The notes under the pieces are model-generated. The model was given only the letters and a program-made list of their open reading frames with translations, was not told where the DNA came from and did no database searches. Source: Gammaproteobacteria bacterium 45_16_T64 (GTDB lineage: Bacteria > Pseudomonadota > Gammaproteobacteria > Pseudomonadales > Ketobacteraceae). From it: a DNA stretch of 64,000 nt. Of the stretch, positions 7,555 to 17,180 are shown one piece after another (the stretch's first letter is position 1; each line of letters begins with the position of its first letter). The DNA lies in assembly GCA_002162955.1 (NCBI GenBank), contig MABD01000055.1, forward strand, positions 1 through 64,000, read 5' to 3'. Position numbers and translations under genes: made by a program.

Positions 7555-9297
7555 ATGTCTATTCGCCAAATTCTCAGCAGCCGGGTTCAAGATGCAATGA
7601 TCAACGCAGGCATCCCCGAGGACTGCTCTCCTGCAATTGCTGAAAGCAATAAGCCTCAATTTGGTGATTATCAAGCGAACGGTGCTATGGGCGCTGCCAA
7701 GCGTATGAAGACCAACCCACGTGCGCTGGCGGAAGAGGTGTTAAAGCACCTTGACCTAACTGATGTGGCAGACAAGGTTGAGATTGCCGGGCCGGGCTTT
7801 CTTAATATCCACTTAAAGAATGAGTGGCTTGGATCACAGCTAGACACAGAGCTTTCTGGTGACAGCGTAGGGATTCAAAAAGCAGAATCTCCCGATACTG
7901 TGGTTATTGATTACTCGTCACCAAACCTTGCAAAAGAAATGCACGTTGGCCACCTACGCTCTTCTATTATTGGTGATTCACTTGTACGTGTATTGGAGCT
8001 GTTGGGCCATAACGTGATCCGACAGAACCATGTGGGGGATTGGGGTACGCAGTTTGGTATGCTTATCGCTCACCTAGAAGATGAGTCGGCCAAAGGCACA
8101 GAGCTTGCCGACACGGCGTTGTCTGACCTCGAAGCGTTTTACCGCGATTCTAAAAAGCGTTTTGACGACGAGCCTGACTTTGCGGATCGCGCCCGTGATT
8201 ATGTGGTACGCCTACAGTCTGGTGATGAGCACTGTCGTACTTTATGGCAGCAATTTATCGATATCTCTCTCAAGCACAGTGAAGATATTTATCAGAAGCT
8301 TAATGTCACACTTAGCCGTGAAGACGTGCGCGCAGAGAGCGCTTATAACGATGACCTGGCGCAAATCATTGATGATCTAAAAGCCCAGGGCCTTGCACAA
8401 GAAAGTGAAGGTGCGTTGGTGGTGTTTTTAGAAGAGCTCGCGGATAAGAAGGGTAACCCTTCACCGATTATTGTACAGAAGACCGGTGGCGGCTTTTTGT
8501 ATGCCACAACGGATCTTGCTGCTGCTAAATACCGCTCACAGACCCTTGGGGCTGATCGTGTCTTGTACTTTATTGATGCTCGACAAGGTTTACACATGAA
8601 GCAGGTATTTACCCTTAGCCATAAAGCAGGGTTTGTATCTGATGATATCAGTCTTGAGCACCATGCTTTTGGTACCATGCTGGGTGAAGACGGTAAGCCG
8701 TTTAAGACCCGCTCTGGTGGTACGGTTAAGTTAGAGGAATTACTGGATGAAGCGGTTGAGCGTGCTCAGCAGCAAATTCTAGAAAGAAACCAAGACTTGC
8801 CCGCAGATGAAAGTAAAGAGATCGCACGTAAGGTGGGTATTGGTGCAGTTAAGTACGCTGACTTATGTAAGACACGTACTAATGACTACATCTTTAATTG
8901 GGATTCAATGTTGAATTTTGAAGGCAATACGGCACCTTATTTACAGTATGCCTATGCTCGTATTCAGCGCATTTTTAGAAAGGCAGAGGTATCTCCCAAA
9001 GACCTTACGGGTAACTTCAACATTTCCTGCAAAGAAGAAAAATTTCTTGCGTTGGAACTGCTTAAGTTTGAAGAAACTGTACGCCAAGTTGCAGAAGACG
9101 CTTACCCGCACGTGCTGTGTAGTTACCTATTCGACCTTGCGTCTGGGTTAATGAGCTTTTATGAAGCTTGCCCAATACTTAAAGATGGTGTCGATCAAGC
9201 AACACGGGATAGCCGACTATTACTGTGTGATGCGATTGCTCGCACCTTAAAACAAGGCCTAGATCTATTGGGTATTGAAGTGATGGACCGCATGTAA
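7555..9297 (+). CDS. argS: Arginine--tRNA ligase
   Basis: A 580-residue class I aminoacyl-tRNA synthetase that charges tRNA-Arg with ATP in the cytoplasm. It has the ArgRS-specific N-terminal add-on domain, the HIGH-type motif HVGHLRSS (after SSPNLAKEM, near residue 125), the degenerate KMSKS region [17 protein letters not shown], and the DALR anticodon-binding end terminating in LGIEVMDRM, which is typical of this family. Length is normal (about 560-590). An AGGG lies 7 bases before the ATG. It is transcribed alone, with a bidirectional terminator-like hairpin immediately after it. Confidence 0.97.
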   Translation: MSIRQILSSRVQDAMINAGIPEDCSPAIAESNKPQFGDYQANGAMGAAKRMKTNPRALAEEVLKHLDLTDVADKVEIAGPGFLNIHLKNEWLGSQLDTELSGDSVGIQKAESPDTVVIDYSSPNLAKEMHVGHLRSSIIGDSLVRVLELLGHNVIRQNHVGDWGTQFGMLIAHLEDESAKGTELADTALSDLEAFYRDSKKRFDDEPDFADRARDYVVRLQSGDEHCRTLWQQFIDISLKHSEDIYQKLNVTLSREDVRAESAYNDDLAQIIDDLKAQGLAQESEGALVVFLEELADKKGNPSPIIVQKTGGGFLYATTDLAAAKYRSQTLGADRVLYFIDARQGLHMKQVFTLSHKAGFVSDDISLEHHAFGTMLGEDGKPFKTRSGGTVKLEELLDEAVERAQQQILERNQDLPADESKEIARKVGIGAVKYADLCKTRTNDYIFNWDSMLNFEGNTAPYLQYAYARIQRIFRKAEVSPKDLTGNFNISCKEEKFLALELLKFEETVRQVAEDAYPHVLCSYLFDLASGLMSFYEACPILKDGVDQATRDSRLLLCDAIARTLKQGLDLLGIEVMDRM

Positions 9298-9317
9298 GCT
9301 CAATGACTCGCACTTAC

Positions 9318-9343
9318 GCTGCTCTATTCTAGGATAGAGCAGC
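9318..9343. terminator. Hairpin between argS and tag
   Basis: GCTGCTCTAT (9318-9327) and ATAGAGCAGC (9334-9343) form a perfect 10-bp stem with a 6-base loop, between two convergent genes. There is no long T-run on either side, so it may act in both directions but weakly. Confidence 0.6.
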
Positions 9344-9357
9344 AACTTCTCTTTGCC

Positions 9358-9930
9358 TTACCCTTTGTTATCTGGGTGCTCTGGGCAATTTGTCATATGA
9401 TCATTTACCATTCCCATCGACTGCATAAATGCGTAGCAGATAGTCGGCCCGATAAATTTGAAACCTTTCTTTTTTAGCGCTTTGCTCATCGCTTGAGATT
9501 CTGGTGTTTCCGTAGGCACCTTGGACAAGTGGCTAAAGTGATTCACTTTCACCTCATTGTCGACAAATTCCCACAGAAAATCCCGAAAATAAATACCTTC
9601 TGCTTTTAGTGCTAAGTAGGCCTGCGCATTATTACGAATGGCGTAAACCTTCAGGCGATTACGAATAATCCCTTTGTCTAATAATCGCTCTTCCAGGTCC
9701 TCGTCACTCATCGCGGCAACTTTCTTAGGGTTGAACTTAAAGAATGCTTTGCGATAGTTTTCCCGTTTTTTAAGGATGGTAATCCAACTCAGGCCCGCTT
9801 GCTGCCCCTCTAGACAGATCTTCTCAAATAAACGTTTCTCATCATAACAAGGCTCGCCCCATTCCTTTTTATGATAGGCCAAATACAAATCACCTTGTGC
9901 CCAACTACAGGGCTCTAATTGCTTCGCCAT
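9358..9930 (-). CDS. tag: DNA-3-methyladenine glycosylase I
   Basis: A 190-residue helix-hairpin-helix glycosylase that removes 3-methyladenine from alkylated DNA. The zinc ligands are present: Cys8, His20, His178 and Cys182 (HMTNC). The base-recognition residues Tyr19, Glu41 and Trp49 correspond to Tyr16, Glu38 and Trp46 of the E. coli enzyme. Length matches (187 in E. coli). The start at 9930 overlaps the stop of the upstream transporter as TAATG, indicating coupled translation. It is the last gene of a four-gene minus-strand operon with no other repair gene. Confidence 0.95.
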   Translation of the reverse strand: MAKQLEPCSWAQGDLYLAYHKKEWGEPCYDEKRLFEKICLEGQQAGLSWITILKKRENYRKAFFKFNPKKVAAMSDEDLEERLLDKGIIRNRLKVYAIRNNAQAYLALKAEGIYFRDFLWEFVDNEVKVNHFSHLSKVPTETPESQAMSKALKKKGFKFIGPTICYAFMQSMGMVNDHMTNCPEHPDNKG

Positions 9931-11195
9931 TATGTCCACTTCTTCCATGCCAATGCGCCAAAAAAGACTAAGGTCGCGATCAGTAAAACCACGGTGATGG
10001 GTTTGTTCGTATGCTCACCCACCCATGATTTACGTCCGTTGAGAATCAGCAGCGTTATTGCTAGCAAGGGCATAAAGCTTGCGCCGATTACCCCGTACAG
10101 CTTCTGCACTTCTTTAAAACTAAGGAACAAACCTATCATCGGTACTAACGCGAGTACCCATAAAAACACGCGATACGGTGTGCTCTTGGCTAAGTCTATT
10201 GAGGGTTTGGGGGTCTGTATTTCCTTCGCGGGTGTGACGATAAATAGCCGCCACACATCTGCAAACAGATAGGGTACTGCCTGCCACACCCCCAAGAGGC
10301 TGCTGAATACCGCGCTAAACGCACCAATTAAGAAGAACCATCGCCCCGCCACACCCAGCGACTCTTCAAGACGCTCTGCGAGCACGACAAGTAAACCGGC
10401 TCCTCTTCCTTCGATATCGATGGTGCTGCCAATAATCACCATGGCTAAGCCAAATAAAACCGTCGCACCGTAACCAAATGCCAAATCCATTCGACAGGTT
10501 TTTATATCGCTAACACTGACTCTGCCTTTTTCACGAATCCAATAGCCATAACACAGCACCGTTAATGTGCCACCCACCCCGCCCATCAAGGCGATTGTCC
10601 AGGTAATTCCGGAGCCTTGCATATCAGGAATGGATGGAATGAATATTCCGGATAACACCAGATCAAACCCTGGCCACAACAGCATGGCGGTCACCAGAAC
10701 CACGGTAAACATGATGCCAATGCACACCGTCATTACTCGTTCGAATAATTGAAAACTGCCCATTTGAACCAAACTCAAACCGAGCAGGCTACAGAGAATA
10801 CCAAAGGCAATTTTACCTTCTGAGGCGCTGTCGAATATTGGCATCATCGCGTATAGCGTCACGCCGCAGGCACTCATAATGGCTGAGCCGACAAAAAACG
10901 ACCATAGCAACATATAGGGTAAAAACAGAATACCGACCACGCGCCCCCAGCGCTGCGCGATGCCTTCTAGCAGGGTTTGCCCAGTAACTAATTGCCAACG
11001 CGCCAGCCCTTCCGTTAATACGAATTTTAGTAATCCACCCAGCACCACCGCCCAGAGAATGGCGAGCCCCAGCTGACTTCCGGTGAAGCTTGCCGTGGCA
11101 AGATCCCCCGCGCCGACCCCTGTGGCTGCTACCAAAAAGCCTGGCATGATAATGCTCCACAGGCTGGGATTACGTGTTTGTTGAGTTGATTCCAT
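9930..11195 (-). CDS. Nramp-family divalent metal transporter-like protein
   Basis: A 421-residue inner-membrane protein with about 11 hydrophobic segments and the general Nramp layout (early TM1 ATGVGAGDLATASFTGS). The classical metal-binding DPGN of TM1 and the MPH of TM6 are not present; TM1 has VGAGD and the TM6 region reads LMGGVGGTLTVLCYGYW. The substrate may therefore differ from Mn2+/Fe2+, as in Nramp-related Mg or other transporters. I prefer the ATG at 11195; a TTG at 11219 is possible. It is coupled to tag downstream and follows the EamA gene closely. Confidence 0.75.
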   Translation of the reverse strand: MESTQQTRNPSLWSIIMPGFLVAATGVGAGDLATASFTGSQLGLAILWAVVLGGLLKFVLTEGLARWQLVTGQTLLEGIAQRWGRVVGILFLPYMLLWSFFVGSAIMSACGVTLYAMMPIFDSASEGKIAFGILCSLLGLSLVQMGSFQLFERVMTVCIGIMFTVVLVTAMLLWPGFDLVLSGIFIPSIPDMQGSGITWTIALMGGVGGTLTVLCYGYWIREKGRVSVSDIKTCRMDLAFGYGATVLFGLAMVIIGSTIDIEGRGAGLLVVLAERLEESLGVAGRWFFLIGAFSAVFSSLLGVWQAVPYLFADVWRLFIVTPAKEIQTPKPSIDLAKSTPYRVFLWVLALVPMIGLFLSFKEVQKLYGVIGASFMPLLAITLLILNGRKSWVGEHTNKPITVVLLIATLVFFGALAWKKWT

Positions 11196-11222
11196 TATGT
11201 CGCGGTACCTGATAGTCAATAA

Positions 11223-12122
11223 TTAAGATGTCACGCCTGAGGGGAGGTTGGGCTTTTGATGAATGGGCATTTTTTTACCCAAGGCCACTGTGCCCACCAC
11301 AAGAATAGCGAAGAGTAACGTATCACGATTCATCGCTTCGTTGAGCAAGAATACGGAGGCGGTAATAGTGACAAACGGTTGCAGTAATTGTACCTGCCCT
11401 ACCCTCGCTATCCCGCCCAGAGCCAAACCTTTGTACCATAAGAAAAAGGCCAGCAGTTGGCTCACTAATACCAAATACACAAACCCACCCCAATGCTCGG
11501 CGGATATGGTTTGCCACTGGGCTGGAAAGGCATTCACCACGGGATACAGCACTAACGGAAAAGCCATTAAGATTGCCCAGCAAATCACTTGTCCACCGCC
11601 CATCTGTTTGGCTAACTGGCCGCCCACCGCATAACCAATTGCCGCAGATAGCATGGCCCCCAGTAACGCCAAGTCGCCCAATTGAAAGTTTCCCGCTCCT
11701 TCTCTTAAGGTAAATACTACGATTAAGGCTGAACCGGTTATTCCCGTTAACCAAAAGCCCTTCGAGGGCCGCTCACTGGACACGATAACGCCCGCCAAGG
11801 CGGTGGCAAGGGGTAGCACCCCCAACACAATAGCGCCATGTGTGGCAGGTACATACTCCATCGCGATAGTGGAAAATAACGGAAAGCCGATCACCCCGCC
11901 AAGGGCCACAACACATAGCGCGCCCCATTGTTTGGCTGTCGGCATCGGCGCTCGATTGATGGCTAAAAATGCTATCGCAAACACGGTGGCAAATACCGCT
12001 CGCCCTAACCCAATAAAAATCGGGTCGAAGTCTTCAATAATATAGCGTGTAGCAGGTAGGGTGAGCCCAAAGCCAAACACCCCCATCCCGCCATAGATCA
12101 TTCCTTTGTTTTCGTTGTTCAT
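11223..12122 (-). CDS. EamA/DMT superfamily transporter
   Basis: A 299-residue protein with ten hydrophobic helices arranged as two EamA repeats. It begins GGMGVFGFGLTLPATRY, and the second half has LVSQLLAFFLWYKGLALGG and LLQPFVTITASVFLLNE, the usual EamA end pattern. Members export amino acids, sugars or small metabolites; the substrate cannot be told here. It starts 3 bases after the NTF2-like gene and ends 27 bases before the Nramp start, so the genes are co-transcribed. Confidence 0.9.
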   Translation of the reverse strand: MNNENKGMIYGGMGVFGFGLTLPATRYIIEDFDPIFIGLGRAVFATVFAIAFLAINRAPMPTAKQWGALCVVALGGVIGFPLFSTIAMEYVPATHGAIVLGVLPLATALAGVIVSSERPSKGFWLTGITGSALIVVFTLREGAGNFQLGDLALLGAMLSAAIGYAVGGQLAKQMGGGQVICWAILMAFPLVLYPVVNAFPAQWQTISAEHWGGFVYLVLVSQLLAFFLWYKGLALGGIARVGQVQLLQPFVTITASVFLLNEAMNRDTLLFAILVVGTVALGKKMPIHQKPNLPSGVTS

Positions 12123-12125
12123 CGC

Positions 12126-12515
12126 TTACTGCATGCTTTTAAGCATCGCGCCCATCATCTCGTGTAACATATTGATGGCCTTTAGCGGGCGAATCATCAC
12201 TTTGAAGTCATCAATTTTGCCCTCGTCATTCCAATGGATCATATCAACGCCGTTAATGATGATGCCGTTAAGCTCAGTGGTGAACTCCAGCACCGCATTG
12301 TTCCCATCGATCACCTCACGTACGTAGGTAAAGCTATCATTGGCAATGACTTGTAGTGCTGCGCCGAGGTACATTTTGGTGAGGGGCTTACCTTCCTGGG
12401 GCGTATGTACCACGGGGGAGTGAAAAACCACATCATCCGCTAATAGGTTATCTAGACCCACTACATCTTTCTCTTTTAGCACTTGATGCCAGATGTTAAT
12501 TGTATCGCTTGTCAT
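12126..12515 (-). CDS. NTF2-like/SnoaL-fold protein
   Basis: A 129-residue single-domain protein of the nuclear transport factor 2-like superfamily, shown by the start WHQVLKEKDVVGLDNLLADDVVFHSPV and the late VDMIHWNDEGKIDDFKVMIRP. Such proteins bind small hydrophobic ligands or act as isomerases; no catalytic residue can be assigned. It is the first gene of the operon with EamA, the Nramp-like transporter and tag. Confidence 0.8.
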   Translation of the reverse strand: MTSDTINIWHQVLKEKDVVGLDNLLADDVVFHSPVVHTPQEGKPLTKMYLGAALQVIANDSFTYVREVIDGNNAVLEFTTELNGIIINGVDMIHWNDEGKIDDFKVMIRPLKAINMLHEMMGAMLKSMQ

Positions 12516-12653
12516 TGGGGGATCCTCATTGGTATGTCGCTATATCGGACGAAGTGAGCTTATTTAGCTTAGCGGCCTCCTAACATAACACCAATGTCAC
12601 ATCATGCTAAGCGTAATGCTAGAATACCCCAACGCATCTGGGAGCCTCAAACC

Positions 12654-12929
12654 GTGAAATCACAATTTAGACGTCTATTCGCTTTTATCTTGACCCCATT
12701 GGAGTCTGGCAATGACCCTTTCGCCTATAAGCCATCACACCGCGTGGCACTGTTAATATTGAGCACGCTGTTCTCTATATTGGCCAGCATTGTCTTTGTG
12801 ATGGGCCAAGGCGAAGACCCCACCTACCTTCTACCGGTGGTCCTGTTTGGTGGTATTGGTGTGCTTGGCTGGATTGTGGGTACGTTAGGCAACGAGCGTG
12901 CGGTATCCAAGATATGGGGGAGCCGGTAA
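12654..12929 (+). CDS. Hypothetical membrane protein, 91 aa
   Basis: A small protein with two hydrophobic helices (about 31-49 and 57-76) and no recognised family. The GTG at 12654 is chosen because GGGAG lies 9 bases upstream; an in-frame ATG at 12594 lacks one. Its TAA overlaps the ATG of the NADAR gene (TAATG), so both are translated from one message. Confidence 0.6.
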   Translation: MKSQFRRLFAFILTPLESGNDPFAYKPSHRVALLILSTLFSILASIVFVMGQGEDPTYLLPVVLFGGIGVLGWIVGTLGNERAVSKIWGSR

Positions 12930-13426
12930 TGGGTATGGGTCTATTTCCAGAAGAAGATGAGAACACGCTGTATTTTTCTCGCGTGGATAGCGATGAAGTG
13001 TTCGGCACCTACTCCGCCCACCCCTTTATGCTTGAAGATAAGGAATGGCCAACGGTAGAGCACTACTTTCAGGCGATGAAGTTTGACGATAAGGCGTATC
13101 AGGAAACCATTCGCCTGGCTGACTCAGCCAAGAAAGCCCGTAAATTAGGCAGGCGTCGTTTTAAGAAATTACGTAAGGATTGGAAAAAAGTTAAACAGAC
13201 ATTTATGACCCGTGCGGTCTACACCAAGTGTCGAACCTACTCCGATATTGGCAACAAGCTGCTGGAAACGGAAGAGCTTCGATTGGTCGAAAATGCCCAG
13301 TACGATTACTACTGGGGTTGCGGTAGAGACCGTCGGGGGGAGAACAAATACGGTGAGGTATTAATGAATGTCCGTAAGAAGTTACTAGAAGAACAAAAAA
13401 CGACCAGCACTGCACCACAAAGCTAG
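12929..13426 (+). CDS. NADAR family (YbiA-like) N-glycosidase
   Basis: A 165-residue protein with the NADAR signature: FGTYSAHPF, WPTVEHYFQAMKF and the C-terminal YWGCGRDRRGENKYGEVLMNVR region. Bacterial YbiA cleaves the N-glycosidic bond of early riboflavin intermediates, and other NADAR members act on NAD/ADP-ribose. The start at 12929 has GGGGGAG just upstream and is coupled to the small membrane protein. Length is typical (about 150-170). Confidence 0.88.
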   Translation: MGMGLFPEEDENTLYFSRVDSDEVFGTYSAHPFMLEDKEWPTVEHYFQAMKFDDKAYQETIRLADSAKKARKLGRRRFKKLRKDWKKVKQTFMTRAVYTKCRTYSDIGNKLLETEELRLVENAQYDYYWGCGRDRRGENKYGEVLMNVRKKLLEEQKTTSTAPQS

Positions 13427-13538
13427 CATATTCCACAACCGTACTGGTACTAACGCACAAGCATTGTCAGCTCTCTTGATTAGACTGTTAGGTGTTCACT
13501 TGATATTCATTGACACCGGCACTGCCAAGGAAAAGACC

Positions 13539-14291
13539 ATGCATAAGATAATCGGCCCCGATCAACTACAACAATCTGACATCCTCCTAAAGTGGATCAC
13601 TAAAGATTCTGCATTTATGAGTAAAGGTATCGGTGTCGGTCAACATTCCCATCTTTGGTTTCATATGGGCCACACCGCATCCCATTTCAGGGAGAAGTAC
13701 GGTATAGACCCAACACAATTCTCTCATGCAGCGTTAGCAATGGGACCCAACGAGATCATGGAATACGACGAGGGGTCTGGCATCTGGGATATCATGACGT
13801 TTAATGGATCTGGTGTGGTCACTGATGTATCCGCGAATGATGCCTCAAGAAAAGGTATCAAGTACCTTGTGGTACGTGCACACGATCGCGAGCTGGCTCG
13901 GCGCACCTGGAAGAAGGCCATATCGATCAAGAGCTTTTGGCAGACTGAAAAGAGTACGTCCTACGGTATTCGTAAATTGCTCAACTCGGCGATATTCCAT
14001 AAACGTGGCCAGACCATAAACGACGATAAAATTCGCCGTGAGATGACAAAAATCAAAGGTGAACAAAACAGTTGGTGGCGCACCAATCGCGCGAATTTCT
14101 TTTGCTCTCAATTCGTCACCTTTGTGTATTTGTGGGCCGCCCACGATATGGGAAAAATTGACAGTACGCTGGGGAGTATTAAGTGGTTACTGGGCGTGGA
14201 TCAGGCAAGAATCTCTCCTGCTGAGCTTGCCGCGCGGTTGGTCAGCACGGGTCGCTCAAACTTTGAGATTGTGGGGGAGTTTGCGCCGTAG
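13539..14291 (+). CDS. Permuted papain-fold (NlpC/P60-like, YiiX/YaeF type) protein
   Basis: A 250-residue soluble protein. FSHAALAMGPNEIMEYD (near residue 64) supplies the His, and NFFCSQFVTFVYLWA (near 188) the Cys, in the His-then-Cys order of circularly permuted NlpC/P60 enzymes such as YiiX/YaeF. Substrates of this group include acyl or amide bonds in peptides and lipids; the actual one is unknown. The ATG at 13539 has AGGAAAAG upstream; a longer reading from 13464 lacks a ribosome site. I see no signal peptide, so it may be cytoplasmic. Confidence 0.65.
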   Translation: MHKIIGPDQLQQSDILLKWITKDSAFMSKGIGVGQHSHLWFHMGHTASHFREKYGIDPTQFSHAALAMGPNEIMEYDEGSGIWDIMTFNGSGVVTDVSANDASRKGIKYLVVRAHDRELARRTWKKAISIKSFWQTEKSTSYGIRKLLNSAIFHKRGQTINDDKIRREMTKIKGEQNSWWRTNRANFFCSQFVTFVYLWAAHDMGKIDSTLGSIKWLLGVDQARISPAELAARLVSTGRSNFEIVGEFAP

Positions 14292-14321
14292 CGCTAGCTG
14301 AGAAAGTAGGAAATAGCAGCG

Positions 14322-14939
14322 CTAGATTCGACACCACAATTCGCAAGTAATCGGTTTATTATAGGCGGCCGCTTTTAGGCCGTCCCAAAATAGATTGTAT
14401 TTACCACCGGGGTAAACAGAAGTATCCCAAGAGTCGACAATCACGGCCTGTGGTCCCCAGGTGTTCGGCAAGCCAATAATCGATTTATTATCATTGCCCC
14501 CATGACTACGCCCCAATACAGCGAACCAGTGTGGAATAACGCTTGTATCCGTAGGATCGCCGTTATTAACCGTCTTCACCCGAACCACATCAACACGTTT
14601 GCCTTTCTTCTTCAGTTTGTGAGCCGTGTAGAAGGCCAACTCCAAACAGTTTCCCGTATCGTTACCGCTAATAATATCGTGAACCTCACGGACCAACGTT
14701 CGGTTCTTATCCGTTTTCATAAAGGCGTTATAGTTAGCATTTTTCAGCTTTTCAATCACGTCATCATGCATGCTACTGAACGCTTGAGTATCGTCATAGG
14801 TACCTGAATGATACACGGACCCACCCACTGTAGTAGGGCTACTTGTACTGGCATAGTTCATTGACTTGGGAATGTCTTTCCTAACTTCTGCAACCATTTT
14901 TAGCCCAACAGACATATTGTCATTTAATGTATTTGGCAC
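14322..14939 (-). CDS. Transglutaminase-like cysteine protease/amidase-fold protein (tentative)
   Basis: A 205-residue protein. GNCLELAFYTAH (about 97-108), IPHWFAVLG and VIVDSWD give a Cys, His, Asp order and spacing like the transglutaminase/arylamine transferase papain fold. No closer family is recognised and there is no clear signal peptide. The start is the GTG at 14939 because AGGAGG lies 8 bases upstream, a perfect ribosome site; the ATGs downstream have none. It stands alone, convergent with the permuted papain-fold gene. Confidence 0.5.
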   Translation of the reverse strand: MPNTLNDNMSVGLKMVAEVRKDIPKSMNYASTSSPTTVGGSVYHSGTYDDTQAFSSMHDDVIEKLKNANYNAFMKTDKNRTLVREVHDIISGNDTGNCLELAFYTAHKLKKKGKRVDVVRVKTVNNGDPTDTSVIPHWFAVLGRSHGGNDNKSIIGLPNTWGPQAVIVDSWDTSVYPGGKYNLFWDGLKAAAYNKPITCELWCRI

Positions 14940-15081
14940 AGTATTAACCTCCTGATTAGTCCATATTAATAGCGTTAGCACAATAATCCAGAACGCTACT
15001 TCCTGAAGGTAAGTTTACAAGATAAAGGCCTATTAGCTCATGACATATGGCAATCAATAATTGTGACATACGCACAACTCG

Positions 15082-15864
15082 CTAAAACAACGGCCTTACT
15101 GCGCTCGCACCATCCACAGGAATCACTGCACCAGAAATAAACGCGCCACCACGGGCACACAGCAGTGTGATAATACCCTGTACGTCCTCAGCTTCTCCAA
15201 ACCGTCCCATTGGTATTCCTGCGCTTGCAATATCAAACTCACCGTTTTCATCACGCCAACCATCGAGCATTCGGGTATCAAAGGTGCCTGGGGCGATAGC
15301 ATTCACGTTGATACCTTGAGAGGTTAATTCACTGGCTAACATCACAGTGACATGTTGCAGTGCATTTTTGGCAGTGGCGTATCCCCAGGAGTGCCACGCA
15401 CAATGGGTCAAAGCGATATTACTGCTGATATTTATTACTCTGGCGGGGTCTTTGGGTTTTGCCGCGCGCGTAAACGCAGGCAATAGCTGTCGGGTGAGTT
15501 CGAAGGCTGCTGTGGTGTTAAGTTGTAACAAGTTATTAAAGGTATCGTAATCACTTTCCTCAAATGTGGCCACAGAGTATACGGCCGCATTATTCACGAG
15601 AATATTCAGCGCAGGCGCCTCACTCACCACAGCCTCGACTAAGGCGGTGATACCCTGCTTGTTCGAAAGCTCTGCAACCAAACCTCGGCAGTCGCCTAAC
15701 TCGGACATCTCATTTACCGCAGCATCGACAAACTCTTGGTCTCTACCGGTTACCCAGACCGTCGCACCCGCTCCCAGCAAGCCCTCTGCCATCATTCGGC
15801 CAATACCACGACAGCCTCCCGTCACCAGTGCCGTCTTACCGGCTAATGAAAATAAATCCTGCAT
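15082..15864 (-). CDS. Short-chain dehydrogenase/reductase
   Basis: A 260-residue classical SDR. It has the cofactor motif TGGCRGIG near the N-terminus, NNAA in the middle, the active-site Ser in NISSNIAL and YATAK as the YxxxK motif, and ends with SGAVIPVDGASAVRPLF. The TGR that follows strand 2 suggests NADP preference. It probably acts on a 3-oxoacyl, gluconate-like or alcohol substrate, which cannot be narrowed. The ATG at 15864 with GGAG upstream is preferred over the one at 15885. Confidence 0.9.
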   Translation of the reverse strand: MQDLFSLAGKTALVTGGCRGIGRMMAEGLLGAGATVWVTGRDQEFVDAAVNEMSELGDCRGLVAELSNKQGITALVEAVVSEAPALNILVNNAAVYSVATFEESDYDTFNNLLQLNTTAAFELTRQLLPAFTRAAKPKDPARVINISSNIALTHCAWHSWGYATAKNALQHVTVMLASELTSQGINVNAIAPGTFDTRMLDGWRDENGEFDIASAGIPMGRFGEAEDVQGIITLLCARGGAFISGAVIPVDGASAVRPLF

Positions 15865-16038
15865 ACTACCCACTCCACCATTCAACCCAAAAAAAGATTA
15901 CAGTGTATACCAAAGTAACAACACACTGCCAATGTCATCACCCGCTAAATTTCTACTCGAATCCCAACGTAAATTCAGCTAACGTCAATGTCAGCTAACT
16001 AGATCAATTGTCATAACAGCAACAGGGACAGGAAAACC

Positions 16039-17079
16039 ATGGAAACAAGCAAGACCAACGACGGCAATCAGACAGTACTCGTCACAGGCGCTTCCGGATT
16101 TATTGCACAACATTGCATCATTGAGCTCCTTAAACGAGGGTTTACCGTACGCGGTTCATTACGCAACCTCTCTAAAGCCGCCACTATCTCACAAAATATA
16201 GGAAAGCATGTAGAGGGCAATGTCACGTTTATCGAAGCGGAACTACAGGATGCAGAAAGCTGGATTCCAGCCGTAAGAGATTGCGACTACGTTCTACACG
16301 TTGCCTCCCCCTTCCCTCTCACGCAACCAAAGAACCCAGAGGAACTCACAAGGCCTGCGGTTAACGGCACACTCAATGTGGTTAAAGCTTGTGCCGCCGA
16401 AGGTATTAAACGCGTTGTTGTCACGTCTTCCATTGCGTCGATCATGGCCGGTTATAAAGAAAGTGATCGACCGGCGGTCTGGGATGAAAACTATTGGAGT
16501 AATTTAGATAACGCTATGAGTCCTTATGAGCGTAGCAAAACCATGGCCGAAAAAGCACTCTGGGATTTCATGGAAAATAATACCAGTGACTTAGAAGCCG
16601 TGACGGTTTGCCCTGGTGCCGTAATAGGGCCTGTGATGGATGAGAATATTTCCACCTCCATTCAAATCATTAAAAAATTACTCTCTGGTGAGGCACCTGC
16701 ATGTCCTAAAGTCGGATGGCCTTTTGTTGATGTGCGAGACGTCGCATGGATGCACGTTGAAGCAATGTTACAAGCCGATGCGGTAGGCAAACGGTTCTGT
16801 GCCGTTGACGAAAGTATTTGGTTGTCAGACATTGCAAAAATATTACACCCCCGCTATAAGCCTCAGGGGTACAAAGTGCCAACGATTGAACTTCCCAATT
16901 GGTTAGTAAAAATTGCAGCCAATGTTATGCCAGACCTTAAAGCCGTAAAGAGCTCACTTGGTATACTCGGCACGGTATCCAGCGAAAGAGCAAAACAAGA
17001 ATTACGCTGGAGCCCCATTAATTCGGAGCAATCAATCGTCGACACGGCCGAATCGCTGATTGCGTTACGTATCGTCTAG
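16039..17079 (+). CDS. NAD(P)-dependent epimerase/dihydroflavonol reductase-like protein
   Basis: A 346-residue extended SDR. TVLVTGASGFIAQHCI (about 13-28) is the TGxxGFI nucleotide motif and YERSKTMAEKAL carries the YxxxK pair. VCPGAVIGPV and FVDVRDVAWMHVEAM are typical of dihydroflavonol-4-reductase/cinnamoyl-CoA reductase and methylglyoxal reductase relatives. It should reduce an aldehyde or ketone with NADPH. It stands alone, with a terminator-like stem 55 bases downstream. Confidence 0.88.
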   Translation: METSKTNDGNQTVLVTGASGFIAQHCIIELLKRGFTVRGSLRNLSKAATISQNIGKHVEGNVTFIEAELQDAESWIPAVRDCDYVLHVASPFPLTQPKNPEELTRPAVNGTLNVVKACAAEGIKRVVVTSSIASIMAGYKESDRPAVWDENYWSNLDNAMSPYERSKTMAEKALWDFMENNTSDLEAVTVCPGAVIGPVMDENISTSIQIIKKLLSGEAPACPKVGWPFVDVRDVAWMHVEAMLQADAVGKRFCAVDESIWLSDIAKILHPRYKPQGYKVPTIELPNWLVKIAANVMPDLKAVKSSLGILGTVSSERAKQELRWSPINSEQSIVDTAESLIALRIV

Positions 17080-17133
17080 TGTTTTTTGTGTAAAAAGAGA
17101 ACTATTTCATATTCAGAAGAAAACTTTATACTC

Positions 17134-17180
17134 ATAAAAGATACGTTTGTAATAACTATTTTTATAAACGTATCTTTTAT
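17134..17180 (+). terminator. Terminator-like stem after the reductase gene
   Basis: ATAAAAGATACGTTT (17134-17148) and AAACGTATCTTTTAT (17166-17180) are perfectly complementary over 15 bp with a 17-base loop. The AT-rich arms supply T-runs in both directions. The rest of 17080-17468 contains no open frame longer than about ten codons that begins with ATG. Confidence 0.65.

Noticed and set aside
7346-7600. 84-codon plus-strand frame before argS
   Set aside because: It overlaps the argS start in another frame, has no ribosome site and its composition is non-coding.
10567-11160. Antisense and alternative frames inside the Nramp-like gene
   Set aside because: They are explained by codon bias of the real membrane protein gene.
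14289-14324. TAGCGCT...AGCGCTA hairpin between convergent genes
   Set aside because: The stem is only seven pairs with a long loop and overlaps both gene ends; too weak to list as a terminator.
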